Source: Variovorax sp. V93
GTDB lineage: Bacteria; Pseudomonadota; Gammaproteobacteria; Burkholderiales; Burkholderiaceae_C
Assembly: GCF_041154485.1 (NCBI RefSeq)
Contig: NZ_AP028669.1
Span: forward strand, 1,364,001-1,428,000
Reading direction: 5' to 3'
Length of the DNA: 64,000 nucleotides
A program made the translations under genes and the position numbers. The notes beneath the pieces were generated by a model. It saw nothing but the letters and a program-made list of their open reading frames with translations, did no database searches and had not been told where the DNA came from. Below are positions 31,900-41,039 of the stretch, piece after piece (within the stretch, counting starts at the first letter, position 1; the number at the start of each line of letters is the position of its first letter).

Positions 31900-34520
31900 T
31901 GGAGTACGCCGACTTCCTTAAGGCCAAGGTGCAGTTGGCGCAGTCGATCGGTTTCGAGATCGACGCCAGCGAGGTCAATCCGTTGCTGGCGCCATTCCAG
32001 AACGTGACCGTGCGCTGGGCTGTGGCCGGCGGCCGGCGCGCCATCTTCAAGCGCTTCGGCCTGGGCAAGACCTTCGACCAGATCGAGATCGTGCGCATTG
32101 TTCGCGCGCGCGCCGGCGGCATGGGCCTGATCGTGCTGCCGTTGGGCGTGCGGCAGGAGTTCCTTCGCGATGCCCAGAAGCTCGCCACCGGCGAGGATCC
32201 GAAATTCTCCGATGAGCAGCGCGCCCAGTTGCGCGCATGGCAGGCCGGCCGGCCCGACCGCATACCCAAGCTGAAGTTCGTCCGTTCGGCCGCCGAATGC
32301 GACGACCCCGACGGCATCTACCTCACGAACTACGAAACGGTGCGGGACGGCAAGCTCGACCCCGAGCTCTTCACTGTGGTCAGCCTCGACGAGGCCGATT
32401 GCCTACGCGGCTTTGGTGGCAGCAAAACCTTCCGCGAGTTCATGGCGCTCTTCGCCGGCGACGACCGGCGCAACATGAAGGTGCGCGTACGCAGCGGCGG
32501 CGTGCCGTACCGCTTCGTGGCCACGGCCACGCCAAGCCCGAATGAGTATGTCGAGCTGCTGGCGTACTGCGCCTACCTCGGCGTTATGGATGTTGGTCAG
32601 GCGAAGACCCGCTTCTTCAAGCGCAACAGCGAGAAGGCCGATCAACTGACGATCCACCCGCACAAGGAACGCGAGTTCTGGCTGTGGATGGCCAGTTGGG
32701 CGCTCTTCGTGCAGCTGCCGTCAGATCTCGACCCGAGCTTCTCCGACGAGGGCTACGTCCTGCCAGAGCTCGACGTGCGCTGGCACGAGATCCCGTCCGA
32801 CCACAGCGACGCCGGCACCGACATGCGCGGCCAGAACCTGATGTTCAAGCACCAGGCGATCGGCGTTGTCGACTCGGCGCGCGAAAAGCGCGAGAGCCTG
32901 CCGGCGCGCATGGCCAAGCTGCAGGAGATCCGTGCGGACGACCCGACCGCGCACCGCGTGATCTGGCACGACCTCGAAGCCGAGCGGCACGCGATCGAGC
33001 GCGAAGCACCGGGCGTGGTCACCGTCTATGGCACACAGGAACTCGACGAGCGCGAGGCCGCTGTCGTCGCCTTCTCCGACGGCCAGATCCAGGAGCTTGC
33101 GGGCAAGCCCGTGATGTTGGGCTCGGGCGTCAATTTCCAGCGGCACTGCCACTGGTCAGTGTTCCTCGGCATTGGTCACAAGTTCAAAGACTTCATCCAG
33201 GCGATCCACCGTCTCCAGCGATTCCTGCAGGAGCACACGGTGCGCGTCGACCTGATCTACACGGAAGCCGAGCGGGAGGTGCGCCGCAACCTCGAGCGGA
33301 AGTGGAAGCAAGACATCGAGTTGAGGCAAAAAATGAGCGAAATCATCCGCACCTACGGGCTGTCGCGTATCGCGATGGCACAGACCTTGTCGCGTGCCAT
33401 GGGCGTCGAGCGCGTCGAAGTCAGCGGCGAGCGCTACACGCTGGTGAACGAGGACTGCGTGAAGGAAACGCAGCGCATGGCCAGCGACAGCGTGGGCCTG
33501 ATCCTGACTTCGATCCCGTTCTCGACGCAGTACGAGTACTCGCCGAACTACGCGGACTTCGGCCACACCGACAACAACGAGCACTTCTTCGCCCAGATGG
33601 ACTACCTGGTGCCGGAGCTGCTGCGGGTGCTGCAGCCGGGGCGCCTGGCCGTGATCCATGTGAAGAACCGCATCGTGCCCAGCGGCATGGTGCCGGGCGT
33701 CGGCTTCCAGACCGAATACCCCTTCGACCTCGACACGGTGGCTTGCTTTCGCCGGCACGGCTTCCACTTCGTCGGTCGCAAGACCATCGTGACGGACGTG
33801 GTGCGGGAGAACGCCCAGACCTACCGGCTCGGCTGGTCGGAGCAATGCAAGGACGGCTCGCGCATGGGTTTCGGCATGAACGAGTACCTGCTGCTCTTCC
33901 GCAAGGCGCCGACCGACGGGAGCCGTGGCTATGCCGACGTGCCGGTGGTCAAGGAGAAGGCGAAGTACTCGCGGGCCCGGTGGCAGCTCGATGCCCACGG
34001 TTTCACGCGCTCCAGCGGCAATCGGCAGTTGCAGCCCGAGGACCTGATCAACCTCGCGGCCGATGAGATCTTCAAGCTGTTCAAGCAGCACTCGCTGACC
34101 CAGGTGTTCGACTTCGAACACGATGTGGCCCTCGGCGAGGCCTTGGCCGCCCGCGGCATGCTGCCACCGTCTTTCATGCTGCTGCAACCGCAGTCCTGGC
34201 ATGACGACGTCTGGACTGACGTGACGCGCATGCGCACGCTCAACGGCGCCCAGTCGGCGGCTGGCCGGGAAATGCACCTGTGCCCGATGCAGTTCGACAT
34301 CGCCGATCGCGCGATTACCCAGTACTCGAACGAGGACGATGAGGTCTACGACCCCTTTGGCGGCCTGATGACCGTGCCGTACCGCGCGATCAAGCTGGGC
34401 CGGCGCGGCCGCGGGTGCGAACTCGGCCCCAGCTATTTCGCCGATGGCGTCATGTACTGCGAGTCGGCGGCGCGCGAGATCTCGATGCCAAGCCTCTTCG
34501 ATGCCCTGGAGGTTGCATGA
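31899..34520 (+). CDS. SF2 helicase fused to a beta-class DNA methyltransferase
   Basis: The protein of 873 aa joins two enzymes. Residues 1-500 are a SNF2/SF2 helicase with motif I FGLGKT (53-58), motif II DEAD (164-167), TATPSPNEY (motif III) and motif VI QAIHRLQRF. From about residue 510 comes an amino-methyltransferase with motif IV as TSIPF (near 536) in place of DPPY or SPPY, and motif I DPFGG at 818-822; this IV-before-I order is the beta class (N6-adenine or N4-cytosine). A translocating methylase could protect phage DNA or act in replication. No restriction subunit is present. Confidence 0.85.
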   Translation: MEYADFLKAKVQLAQSIGFEIDASEVNPLLAPFQNVTVRWAVAGGRRAIFKRFGLGKTFDQIEIVRIVRARAGGMGLIVLPLGVRQEFLRDAQKLATGEDPKFSDEQRAQLRAWQAGRPDRIPKLKFVRSAAECDDPDGIYLTNYETVRDGKLDPELFTVVSLDEADCLRGFGGSKTFREFMALFAGDDRRNMKVRVRSGGVPYRFVATATPSPNEYVELLAYCAYLGVMDVGQAKTRFFKRNSEKADQLTIHPHKEREFWLWMASWALFVQLPSDLDPSFSDEGYVLPELDVRWHEIPSDHSDAGTDMRGQNLMFKHQAIGVVDSAREKRESLPARMAKLQEIRADDPTAHRVIWHDLEAERHAIEREAPGVVTVYGTQELDEREAAVVAFSDGQIQELAGKPVMLGSGVNFQRHCHWSVFLGIGHKFKDFIQAIHRLQRFLQEHTVRVDLIYTEAEREVRRNLERKWKQDIELRQKMSEIIRTYGLSRIAMAQTLSRAMGVERVEVSGERYTLVNEDCVKETQRMASDSVGLILTSIPFSTQYEYSPNYADFGHTDNNEHFFAQMDYLVPELLRVLQPGRLAVIHVKNRIVPSGMVPGVGFQTEYPFDLDTVACFRRHGFHFVGRKTIVTDVVRENAQTYRLGWSEQCKDGSRMGFGMNEYLLLFRKAPTDGSRGYADVPVVKEKAKYSRARWQLDAHGFTRSSGNRQLQPEDLINLAADEIFKLFKQHSLTQVFDFEHDVALGEALAARGMLPPSFMLLQPQSWHDDVWTDVTRMRTLNGAQSAAGREMHLCPMQFDIADRAITQYSNEDDEVYDPFGGLMTVPYRAIKLGRRGRGCELGPSYFADGVMYCESAAREISMPSLFDALEVA

Positions 34521-34762
34521 ACACCCTTCAGAAGCTGGTTCATCGCCAGCGCGCGCACCTGATCCTGGCCGAGGGCATTGGCATCGAGATTTGCATGGCG
34601 TTGGGCGATCGCGATGGTGCCCACCGGCACCGCCGCGAGATGGAGGCCCAGATTGCCGCGCGCGATGCTGCCATCCAGCAGGCTGAGGAGGAGGGCGAGA
34701 GCTACTTCGCAGCCGCTGGCATGGTGGCGCGCATCCTGGACGAAGCGCGGAGGGCTGCATAG
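34517..34762 (+). CDS. Small hypothetical protein
   Basis: An 81-aa alpha-helical protein (MNTLQKLVHRQRAHLILAEG ... REMEAQIAARDAAIQQAEEE) with coiled-coil character. It overlaps the fusion gene by four bases and directly precedes the replication initiator. No family recognised. Confidence 0.6.
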   Translation: MNTLQKLVHRQRAHLILAEGIGIEICMALGDRDGAHRHRREMEAQIAARDAAIQQAEEEGESYFAAAGMVARILDEARRAA

Positions 34763-35608
34763 GTGCCCAACCGCCTTGTCCGCGAGGGCCTCATGGAGTC
34801 TGAGGCCGTGCTCTCCCTTCCCGTGGAAGGGCGGTGGCTGTTCGTGATCATCATCCTGTCGGCCGACGACGTGGGCCTGTTCGAGGCCACAGAGTTCAAG
34901 CTCGCGCGGCGCGCCGACGTCAACCGTGATCTGGCCGGCAAGCTGATGCAGATGCTCGCCGATGCCGACCTGATCCGGCTCTACATGATCGACACCAAGC
35001 GCTACGGCTTCATCCCGAAGTTCCGCCAGCGCCTGCAGATCAAGACGTCGAAACATCCGTTGCCGCCCCGTGCGATCTATCAGGACGATTCCGACGCTCT
35101 CAACAAAATCAACGAGTTAGCTTCCCGTTCAACTGTTGGAGCGCCGGTGGGCAGCAGTTTGACAACGGATGGCCAACCGCCTGAAGCGGAACTAGAACTA
35201 GAAGCTGAAAAGAAGGTATCGGAGTCTTCGACTCCTCGTCGGCGGCGCAAGGCCCCCGACCAGCCGAACTGCCCGTACGACGCCATCGTGGCGGTCTACC
35301 ACGAGGTCCTGCCCGAGCTTCCTGCTGTGCGGATCGTGAAGCCAGGCGGTGACCGGCAGAAGGCGATCGCCGGCTTGTGGAAATGGGTGATGACGTCGAC
35401 GCGCAACGACGGTGTCCGCCGTGCCAGCACCACGGAAGAGGGCATCGCCTGGTTCCGCAACTACTTCACCCGAGCTCGCGACAACGACTTCGTCATGGGT
35501 CGTGAGCCTCGCGGTGCCGGCCACGAGAACTGGGAGGCCGACATCGACTACCTCTGCACCGAGCGCGGCATGAAGCGCGTCATCGAAAAAACCAAGGAAC
35601 GCACATGA
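34763..35608 (+). CDS. Phage replication initiator (O-like)
   Basis: A 281-aa protein with an N-terminal winged-helix region (SADDVGLFEATEFKLARRAD ... IDTKRYGFIPKFRQRL). A disordered charged linker (about 110-165) follows, then a C-terminal domain that should contact the helicase. The place immediately upstream of a DnaB gene matches lambda O/P-type modules. The DNA at 35100-35220, encoding the linker, is the least GC-rich part of the gene and is a candidate origin, by analogy with lambda. GTG start. Confidence 0.75.
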   Translation: MPNRLVREGLMESEAVLSLPVEGRWLFVIIILSADDVGLFEATEFKLARRADVNRDLAGKLMQMLADADLIRLYMIDTKRYGFIPKFRQRLQIKTSKHPLPPRAIYQDDSDALNKINELASRSTVGAPVGSSLTTDGQPPEAELELEAEKKVSESSTPRRRRKAPDQPNCPYDAIVAVYHEVLPELPAVRIVKPGGDRQKAIAGLWKWVMTSTRNDGVRRASTTEEGIAWFRNYFTRARDNDFVMGREPRGAGHENWEADIDYLCTERGMKRVIEKTKERT

Positions 35609-36987
35609 ACGACCGAGTCGATGAATCCCTCCTAGCGTCCGTGGTGCTGTGGAGCCCTGAAGCCGAAACCTCGCTGATCGGCGCGCTGCTGCTGGACAAC
35701 GGCCTGTGGGATCGCGTCGGCGACCTGGTGGCCGCCAGCGACTTCTTCAAGAACGAGCACCGCCTCATCTTCACCGCGCTGAGCGGCATGCTGAACGCCG
35801 CGAAGCCGGCTGACGTGCTGACGGTCCACGACCAACTGAAGCGCGATCGCAGCACTGAAATGATCGGTCTGACCGACCTGCATGCGCTCACCCAGTACCT
35901 GCCCAGCGCCTCGAGCGTGCGCCAGTACGCGCTGATCGTGCGCGACTTCGCGCTGCGCCGAAAGCTCATGGCGGCGAGCAACGACATCCATCAGCTGGCC
36001 TGCCAGCGCGGCGTCGGCTTCGAGGAGACGCTGGATCAAGCAACGGCACTCCTCACGCCGCTCTTTGACGTGGGCAAGAGCGACGCCTGGCTGGACATGG
36101 ACGTCGGGATGGTCGAATTCCTTGATGGCATCCAGCGGCGCTCGCAAGGGGAGGAAGACTTTCTCTCCACCGGCATCAAGGAACTCGACGACCGGCTCGA
36201 TGGAGGCATGCGCCGCGGAGAAGTCATCGTCATCGCCGGTCGCCCGGGCATGGGCAAGACGGCCCTTGCCATGTCGATCGCCGATCACATCTGCGGCATG
36301 AGTGAGCCGGTTGGTGTGCTCTCGATGGAAATGCCGAAGGCGCAGTTGACGACCCGCGTGGTGTCGATGCGTTCGGGGATTCCGCTGCACAAGCTCAAGC
36401 GCCCAGAACGCATGAGCGACTATGACTGGGGCGAGATGTGCCGCTCGGTCGAGCTCCTGCGACAGCTCCCGCTGTTCATCGACGACCAGACAGCGCTCAA
36501 CGTCAACCAGCTGCGTTCGAAGGCCAGAGGGCTCAAGCGCCGGCGCGGTCTGCGTTTGCTCGTCGTCGACTACATCGGCCTCATGGAAGGCACCGACCGG
36601 AAGGCCAACCGCGCCACTCAGCTCGGGGAAGTCAGCCGCGGCATCAAGGCCCTGGCCAAGGAACTGGATTGCACCATCCTGCTGCTGGCCCAGCTCAACC
36701 GCGAGGTCGAGAAACGCCCGAACATGCGGCCGATCATGGCCGATCTGCGCGAGTGCGGCGACATCGAACAGGACGCCGACATCATTCTCTTCGTGCATCG
36801 GCCGGCGCACGTGAAGCCCGACTTGGGCCCCGAGTGGAAGCACTACGCCGAAATCATCATCGGCAAGCAGCGCGACGGCCAGACCGGCATCGTTGACGCG
36901 CAGTACACCGGCGACACGGTGAAGTTCTGCGACTGGCTGGGCGATCGGCCGACCTCGTTGGTTCGCACGAAGGGAGCGGAGCTGTGA
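35605..36987 (+). CDS. dnaB: Replicative DNA helicase, DnaB type
   Basis: This is a hexameric 5'-3' helicase for phage replication. At 460 aa it has the full N-terminal DnaG-interaction domain (PEAETSLIGALLLDNGLWDR) and a RecA-like motor: Walker A AGRPGMGKTALAMS near residues 211-224, Walker B RLLVVDYIGLM, and the LRECGDIEQDAD sensor region. The ATG overlaps the initiator stop. Having its own helicase, the phage need not load host DnaB. Confidence 0.95.
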   Translation: MNDRVDESLLASVVLWSPEAETSLIGALLLDNGLWDRVGDLVAASDFFKNEHRLIFTALSGMLNAAKPADVLTVHDQLKRDRSTEMIGLTDLHALTQYLPSASSVRQYALIVRDFALRRKLMAASNDIHQLACQRGVGFEETLDQATALLTPLFDVGKSDAWLDMDVGMVEFLDGIQRRSQGEEDFLSTGIKELDDRLDGGMRRGEVIVIAGRPGMGKTALAMSIADHICGMSEPVGVLSMEMPKAQLTTRVVSMRSGIPLHKLKRPERMSDYDWGEMCRSVELLRQLPLFIDDQTALNVNQLRSKARGLKRRRGLRLLVVDYIGLMEGTDRKANRATQLGEVSRGIKALAKELDCTILLLAQLNREVEKRPNMRPIMADLRECGDIEQDADIILFVHRPAHVKPDLGPEWKHYAEIIIGKQRDGQTGIVDAQYTGDTVKFCDWLGDRPTSLVRTKGAEL

Positions 36988-37463
36988 TCTACATCGGCAT
37001 CGACCCGGGCCTCAGCGGCGCCATCTCCTTCGTCACCGACCGCACCTGTGTGGTCGAAGACCTTCCGACCATGCCACTGCCCGGGAACGGGCTTATCACG
37101 CGAAAGATCGACGGCCGCACGCTGGCCAAGATGATCCGCGCCAACGTGCCCATCGGCGAGACGGCCGAAGCCTACCTCGAGCAGGTGAGCACGATGGGCG
37201 GCAAGAACAACGCCGTCCAGACGCAGGGCTCGCTGATGCGCTCCCTTGGCGCCATTGAGACGGTACTGGAGTGCCTTGGCTACAAGCCCACGATGCTCGG
37301 CCCCCAGAAGTGGAAGCGCTTCTATGGGCTCGACGCGGACAAGAAGAAGGCGCTGGCCACCGCGCGCGGGCTGTACCCCTCGGCACCGCTGAGCCTGGTG
37401 AAGCACCACAACCGCGCCGAAGCGGTCTTGATCGCCCACTGGGGCCTGAGGAACAAGGCATGA
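36984..37463 (+). CDS. RuvC-like Holliday junction resolvase
   Basis: A 159-aa nuclease of the RNase H fold. The first acidic residue is in IGIDPGLSGAIS, the second is the Glu in AYLEQVST, and the last block HHNRAEAVLIAHWG carries the C-terminal acidic pair. It would cut branched replication intermediates before packaging. GTG start overlaps the helicase stop. Length fits phage RuvC-like proteins. Confidence 0.88.
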   Translation: MIYIGIDPGLSGAISFVTDRTCVVEDLPTMPLPGNGLITRKIDGRTLAKMIRANVPIGETAEAYLEQVSTMGGKNNAVQTQGSLMRSLGAIETVLECLGYKPTMLGPQKWKRFYGLDADKKKALATARGLYPSAPLSLVKHHNRAEAVLIAHWGLRNKA

Positions 37464-37642
37464 CGTGCGCCCGCTGCCACCGTTGGCTGCATCGCACGCC
37501 CGTCTACCTGGACGGCATGACCTTCGGCCCCAAGTGCGCGGCCGCGTTGGCTGGCGCGAAGCCGCGGCACGGCCGCATCACAACCGCTCTGCGCGCCGCC
37601 GATGCGCGCCAGCGCGACCTTTTCACCGAGGCTGCAACGTGA
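37460..37642 (+). CDS. Small zinc-finger protein
   Basis: A 60-aa protein with CARCHRWL and FGPKCAAAL, likely a zinc knuckle, and the end QRDLFTEAAT typical of phage early proteins. It overlaps its neighbours at both ends by 1-4 bases. Confidence 0.65.
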   Translation: MTCARCHRWLHRTPVYLDGMTFGPKCAAALAGAKPRHGRITTALRAADARQRDLFTEAAT

Positions 37643-38088
37643 TGCGCGAGCAGCCATTCCTGTTTGGCACGACCTGGCTGCAGGTCTGGGACGGCAACCC
37701 GACGGCCGCCGCGCTGTACGACCGCCACTACAGCCGAAACCTCGCGTCGCGCGGAGACCCTCGCATCGCCGGGCCTGGCCACAAGATGGTGCTGCTGACC
37801 CCTTGCGTGCGCGGCCTGTTCGTCTGGCGGAAGTTCATCAGCAAGGACCAACAGGACGGCGTGAACTGCGCCATCTTCCGCAACGAAGGCGCTGGTCTGT
37901 CGAGCGAGCTGATCCGCGCGGCCATGGTGCTGGGCTGGGCCCGCTGGCCGGGCGAGCGCTTCTACACCTACGTGAACCCGCGCCGCGTGGCCAGCCGCAA
38001 CCCTGGCCACTGCTTCAAGCAGGCCGGCTGGAGCCTGTGCGGCATCACCAAAACCCGAAAGCTACTCGTACTGGAGGTTCGCCCATGA
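37642..38088 (+). CDS. Hypothetical phage protein, GNAT-like
   Basis: A 148-aa protein with RHYSRNLASRGDPRIAGPGH, CAIFRNEGAGLSSELIRAAM and RFYTYVNPRRVASRNPGHCF. This belongs to a phage family with an acyltransferase-like (GNAT) look: a strand-helix core and a late tryptophan-rich end KQAGWSLCGITK. Substrate unknown. The ATG overlaps the previous stop. Confidence 0.7.
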   Translation: MREQPFLFGTTWLQVWDGNPTAAALYDRHYSRNLASRGDPRIAGPGHKMVLLTPCVRGLFVWRKFISKDQQDGVNCAIFRNEGAGLSSELIRAAMVLGWARWPGERFYTYVNPRRVASRNPGHCFKQAGWSLCGITKTRKLLVLEVRP

Positions 38089-38558
38089 GCCACGTCACCA
38101 TCATCAAGAACACCCAGGGGCGCCTGCAGGGTCTCGACCAGAAGGGCCAGCGCGCTTACGCGAAGTGGCGCCGCCTGGTCGAAGGACTGGAGATCGGCCA
38201 GACCTTGACCTTCAGCTACCGCTTCCCGCGCAGCCCGAAGCACCACCGCCTCTTCTTCGCCAAGCTGCAGAGCCTGCTCAGCCGCACCGAGGCATTCGAC
38301 GACCTCGACAAACTGCGCTACTGGGTGGTGATGGGCGCCGGCTACTTCGATCTGGTGCCGGGCTTTGACGGTCTGCCGAACGCAATACCGCGATCCCTCG
38401 ACTTCGACAGCATGGACGAGGCGGACTTTGGCGAGCTGCACCACGCCGTGGATGCGTTCCTCTGGACGCCGCGGGCCCAGGAAACGCTCTGGCCGGCGTT
38501 GAGCAGCGATCAGCGCTTCGCCTGCGTGGACTCGTGGGTGCAGGAGTTCGCGCAATGA
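38085..38558 (+). CDS. DUF1367-like phage protein
   Basis: A 157-aa protein with the stretch FPRSPKHHRLFFAKLQSLLS and a large acidic middle. It resembles DUF1367 proteins of the phage nin-type region, which have no proven activity. It stands between replication genes and recombination accessory genes, as in other temperate phages. Confidence 0.65.
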   Translation: MSHVTIIKNTQGRLQGLDQKGQRAYAKWRRLVEGLEIGQTLTFSYRFPRSPKHHRLFFAKLQSLLSRTEAFDDLDKLRYWVVMGAGYFDLVPGFDGLPNAIPRSLDFDSMDEADFGELHHAVDAFLWTPRAQETLWPALSSDQRFACVDSWVQEFAQ

Positions 38559-38890
38559 TCTTCCCGCCCATCGAAACGGACAACGTCCACGCGCTGCCGG
38601 TCAAACCGCGGCCCTCTCCGGAAGAGGGCGCGATGCTGCAGCCGGTGCCGATCACTCAGTGCCAGCACCTGTTCGCGTCCTTCACTGTTGACGTCGACGC
38701 GGGCAAGTGCTTCTGCAAGAAGTGCAGCGGCGAGGTCTCGCCGATGTTCGTGCTCGAAGTGCTGATGAACCAGGAAAGCCGCTGGATGCGGACCATGGCG
38801 ACCTACCAGGACCAAATGAAGCGCCTGGCCGAGCGTTCGCGCACGAAATGTCAGCACTGCGGCGAGATGACGCGGGTGAGCAGCCGATGA
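38555..38890 (+). CDS. Hypothetical zinc-binding protein
   Basis: A 111-aa protein with two CxxC pairs (CFCKKCSGE and CQHCGEMT), likely binding zinc, and a helix between (MNQESRWMRTMATYQDQMKR). Coupled to its neighbours by ATGA overlaps. Function unknown. Confidence 0.65.
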   Translation: MIFPPIETDNVHALPVKPRPSPEEGAMLQPVPITQCQHLFASFTVDVDAGKCFCKKCSGEVSPMFVLEVLMNQESRWMRTMATYQDQMKRLAERSRTKCQHCGEMTRVSSR

Positions 38891-39471
38891 AGCCGATCAC
38901 CGCAGAGCAGTTCCGCGCAGTCCTGGTGGCGCTGGGCGAGCAGGGCGCTGATGACGTGGAGTGGTCGGAGTCGATCGCGCCGCCGGCCACGGCTGACGAC
39001 TTCGCCCAAGAAGCCATCTTCGTGATCTGCAACAGCGGCATGAAGAACACCGTCGCACGGATGATCTTCGACCGCTGCATTGGCGCGTTGGCCGCCGGAA
39101 CGCCCGTCATCGACGTGTTCAAGCACAAGGGCAAGGTAGCCGCCATCGAAGCGATATGGGCCGACCGGGCTGGGCTACTGTCCATGTACCTGTTGCGCAA
39201 GACGGATGCTGACCGCCTCGAAATGCTGGCCGCGCTCCCGTGGATAGGCGGGATCACGAAGTACCACCTCGCGAAGAACTTCGGCGCGAACGTGGCAAAG
39301 CCTGACGTGCACCTGCAGCGCCTAGCGGACCGGGAGGGCTGCACGGCGCAGTCCTTGTGCGAGCGCTTGGCTGGCGAGGTGGGTCTTCGTGCTGCGACGG
39401 TGGACGTGGTGCTGTGGCGGGCCTGCGCGAACGGCGTCATCAACTCGCGCACCGGGGAGATCACGGCATGA
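38887..39471 (+). CDS. HhH-GPD-like DNA glycosylase-fold protein
   Basis: A 194-aa protein with the helix-hairpin-helix core LPWIGGITKYHLAKNFGAN (117-135) followed by VAKPDVHLQRLAD, where D140 takes the place of the catalytic aspartate of HhH-GPD base-excision glycosylases. The last helices (GLRAATVDVVLWRACANGVI) fit the same fold. No iron-sulphur cluster cysteines are present. It may remove or sense altered bases in DNA; the specificity is unknown. Confidence 0.75.
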   Translation: MKPITAEQFRAVLVALGEQGADDVEWSESIAPPATADDFAQEAIFVICNSGMKNTVARMIFDRCIGALAAGTPVIDVFKHKGKVAAIEAIWADRAGLLSMYLLRKTDADRLEMLAALPWIGGITKYHLAKNFGANVAKPDVHLQRLADREGCTAQSLCERLAGEVGLRAATVDVVLWRACANGVINSRTGEITA

Positions 39472-40040
39472 AGCGCACGCCCATGTCCCGCGGCACCGGC
39501 TTCAAGCCTAAGTCCCGGCCCGCGCGCGCGCCAGTCGAAATTGAGTCTGCATGCGGCCTCCCGGGCGAAGTTGCAGAAATCGCCCGCCGGCCCGCGCCCG
39601 CGGTGCGTCGCGGCACCTACGCCGCGCCGGCGCCGGTGGCCGCAGTTCCCAAGACGCCGCGCCGCGAGATTCCGCACCTGCTGGACATGGCATGCGGCAA
39701 GCCCTGCCTGTTCCGTGTTCGCGGAATCTGTAATCACGACCCTGCGACGACGGTGGCCGCCCATTCCAACTGGGCCGAGCACGGCGGCAAGGGCGGTGCG
39801 CGCAAGGCGGACGACTGCTATTCGGCTTGGGCCTGCCATGCATGCCACACCTGGCTCGACTCCGGCCCGGCCGACGGCGAGCTGAAGAAGGTCACTTTCA
39901 TGTTCGCCCATCTGTCTCAGGTGCGGCATTGGCGCGCGATCGCCGCCGACCCTGCTTCCAAACCGCGTGACCGTGCCGCCGTGCTGCTCGCGCTGGATCA
40001 CCTTAATGCAACGCCCGTTGGACAAGGAGAGATGCCATGA
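39468..40040 (+). CDS. DUF1364 HNH-like nuclease
   Basis: The 190-aa protein has a disordered basic start and a C-terminal zinc-nuclease core: GKPCLFRVRGICNHDPATTV, AAHSNWAEHGGKGGARKADD and AWACHACHTWLDSG. This is the DUF1364 pattern, found in phage nin-type regions with predicted HNH-type nuclease activity. Starts MKRTPMSRGTGFKPKSRP, a typical opening for this family. Confidence 0.85.
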   Translation: MKRTPMSRGTGFKPKSRPARAPVEIESACGLPGEVAEIARRPAPAVRRGTYAAPAPVAAVPKTPRREIPHLLDMACGKPCLFRVRGICNHDPATTVAAHSNWAEHGGKGGARKADDCYSAWACHACHTWLDSGPADGELKKVTFMFAHLSQVRHWRAIAADPASKPRDRAAVLLALDHLNATPVGQGEMP

Positions 40041-40360
40041 ATTGCCAGCCTGGCGACATAGCCTTCATCGTGGCTCCATACCTCGACCTCGCAATGCGAG
40101 GTCTACCTGTCAAGGTGGTACGCGCAGACGACGGTCGGAGTCTTGTCGTGTCCAAATCCGGCGACCTCAGCTGCGGCCGCGGGCGGCCGTGCTGGCTGGT
40201 CGACGGCAACGACAGCCGACTGCCGATGGTCATTGCCGACCAGTACCTGAGGCCGATCCGCGATCCCGGCGATGACGCTGTCGATGAGATGGTGCTGCGC
40301 AAGATGGTGCCGCTCCCGACCATCAAGCCCGAGCTGATTCCTGAACGGGCTCGAGCATGA
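40037..40360 (+). CDS. Hypothetical phage protein
   Basis: A 107-aa soluble protein (MNCQPGDIAFIVAPYLDLAM ... GRPCWLVDGNDSRLPMVIAD) with a beta-rich SH3-like start. The layout recurs in phage proteins with no known function. It overlaps its neighbours by 4 bases at each end. Confidence 0.7.
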   Translation: MNCQPGDIAFIVAPYLDLAMRGLPVKVVRADDGRSLVVSKSGDLSCGRGRPCWLVDGNDSRLPMVIADQYLRPIRDPGDDAVDEMVLRKMVPLPTIKPELIPERARA

Positions 40361-40599
40361 CCATTCCGCTCACGCCAAAGCAGGCCGAGGTGCTCGCCTT
40401 CATGCGCGAGTTCTTCGCGGAGAACGATCAGTTGCCGCCGGCGCGTGTCATTCGCGAGCGTTTCGGCTGGGCGAGCGACAACGCCGCGGCTGACTTCGTT
40501 GCAGCACTGATGCGGAAGGGCCACCTCGAGCGGAACGCCATCGGCAGGTACCGCTTCACCAGGAGCACGGAATGCGTAAGCGCCGCCGCCCCGGATTGA
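40357..40599 (+). CDS. LexA-type winged-helix DNA-binding protein
   Basis: An 80-aa protein that is nearly all one LexA-like DNA-binding domain: LTPKQAEVLAFMREFFAEND, LPPARVIRERFGWASDNAAA, then LMRKGHLERNAIGRYRF. There is no peptidase part. It may regulate the late genes. It overlaps the next gene by 28 bases. Confidence 0.8.
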   Translation: MTIPLTPKQAEVLAFMREFFAENDQLPPARVIRERFGWASDNAAADFVAALMRKGHLERNAIGRYRFTRSTECVSAAAPD

Positions 40600-41039
40600 G
40601 CCTCGTCGAGCGTGCCCTGATTGAGCGCAACTGGCACGCCACGGCAGTGGTTGCGCAGATCCATGCGCTGATCGGCGACGACAGTGACCGCATGGTGAGT
40701 GCCTCGGGCCGCGTGCTGTACGTGGTGCTGGGGGCGGCAATCGCGGAAGAGATCGACTCCGAGCAGCCCGAGATCCGGATCATCCGCGGCGCCGTGAATG
40801 CCGTGCACGACCAGGCGGGCGAGTCCGACATTCCAGTGACGCGCCGCGCGTCCATCGAGAGCGGCCTGCTCGCGGCCGAGCGCCTCGTGCCGCACTTCGC
40901 GCGCCGTAGCCTGATCGATTCTGCCTGCGAGCTCGAGCTGAAGCTCCGCCGCCAGCACCTGCACACCAGCGACTTCGAAGCCTTGCTGGCCGAGATCGCT
41001 GGTCCACAACCAGCCCTTTCCGAGAACGGAGCCCGATGA
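40572..41039 (+). CDS. Hypothetical phage protein
   Basis: A 155-aa mostly alpha-helical protein (MRKRRRPGLSLVERALIERN ... HFARRSLIDSACELELKLRR). No family recognised. The basic N-terminus and the position among regulators may point to nucleic-acid contact. Confidence 0.65.
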   Translation: MRKRRRPGLSLVERALIERNWHATAVVAQIHALIGDDSDRMVSASGRVLYVVLGAAIAEEIDSEQPEIRIIRGAVNAVHDQAGESDIPVTRRASIESGLLAAERLVPHFARRSLIDSACELELKLRRQHLHTSDFEALLAEIAGPQPALSENGAR

